From assembly GCA_014360825.1 (NCBI GenBank), contig JACIWT010000019.1, forward strand, positions 1 through 38,179: DNA of 38,179 nucleotides, read 5' to 3'. Below the pieces are notes generated by a model, which was not told the origin of the DNA, searched no databases, and saw only the letters and a list, made by a program, of their open reading frames with translations. Below are positions 38,153 through 38,179 of this stretch, one piece after another. Source of the stretch: Chloroflexota bacterium. GTDB taxonomy: Bacteria; Chloroflexota; Anaerolineae; UBA2200; JACIWT01. The position numbers and the translations under genes are program-made. Positions within the stretch are counted from its first letter, which is position 1; every line of letters starts with the position of its first letter.

Positions 38153-38179
38153 ATGGAAAGGATACCACCGAGTGAACGA
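38153..38179 (+). CDS. Partial ORF at the right edge, possible transposase
   Basis: An open frame starts MERIPPSER and runs off the edge after nine codons. It lies just inside the inverted repeat and is oriented away from the broken kinase. AGGGTAGAAAGG lies upstream. A transposase is likely from the context only; nine residues cannot identify a family. Confidence 0.3.

Overview
This window reads as a chromosome segment from a bacterium of moderately high GC, most likely a thermophilic member of the Chloroflexota (an Anaerolineae-like lineage or a relative). This is an inference from several traits: a TtuB-TtuA pair for 2-thiolation of tRNA T54, a thermophile trait; lipoproteins with Thr/Pro-rich linkers; a soluble GAF-GAF-PAS hybrid kinase; a VIT-vWA protein; a split two-subunit transketolase; frequent GTG and TTG starts; and many short palindromic repeats. 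No rRNA, tRNA or CRISPR array was found.

Region 1-5000 is accessory. It has a strong promoter followed by two hairpins and a terminator (304-417), which may be a small RNA or an attenuator. Next come a NYN-domain nuclease, a lipoprotein, an AbrB-type antitoxin whose PIN toxin is broken by a palindromic repeat, a large secreted VIT-vWA protein and an unknown gene that looks leaderless. Region 5000-13300 holds two secreted LysM proteins, a convergent terminator, a hybrid histidine kinase, a DUF554 protein, a ferritin-like protein, a nitroreductase, a site-2 protease with CBS domains and a NagD-like HAD phosphatase.

Region 13300-22700 begins with a non-coding stretch of G-rich repeats and hairpins and a P-type Mg2+-ATPase. 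A probable operon follows: stand-alone LigD-type polymerase domain, MFS exporter and MGDG-synthase-like glycosyltransferase. Then comes an odd AT-richer block of three secreted or membrane proteins of unknown function. The first of these carries, in frame and just after its signal peptide, a 235-bp array of palindromes. The first palindrome of that array is a 56-bp repeat also present at 10573, with the same stems but a different 8-nt loop.

Region 22700-34450 is largely housekeeping: imidazolonepropionase, a 2-hydroxyacid dehydrogenase, split transketolase, ribosomal proteins L21, L27 and L31 (L31 with a long Lys/Ala-rich tail), thymidine kinase, a DUF1385 membrane protein, malic enzyme, and an operon of TtuB-like sulfur carrier, TtuA, a YhhQ-type transporter and Era. 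Region 34450-38179, on the minus strand, has glutamate dehydrogenase, an unknown gene, an OmpR-type regulator, and the C-terminal remnant of its sensor kinase. The remnant stops where what looks like an insertion element begins at the right edge.

The most unusual material is the population of palindromic elements. One truncates a toxin gene, one sits in an intergenic gap, and a cluster has apparently been captured as protein-coding sequence. The AT-richer secreted-protein block beside that cluster is the second point of interest.
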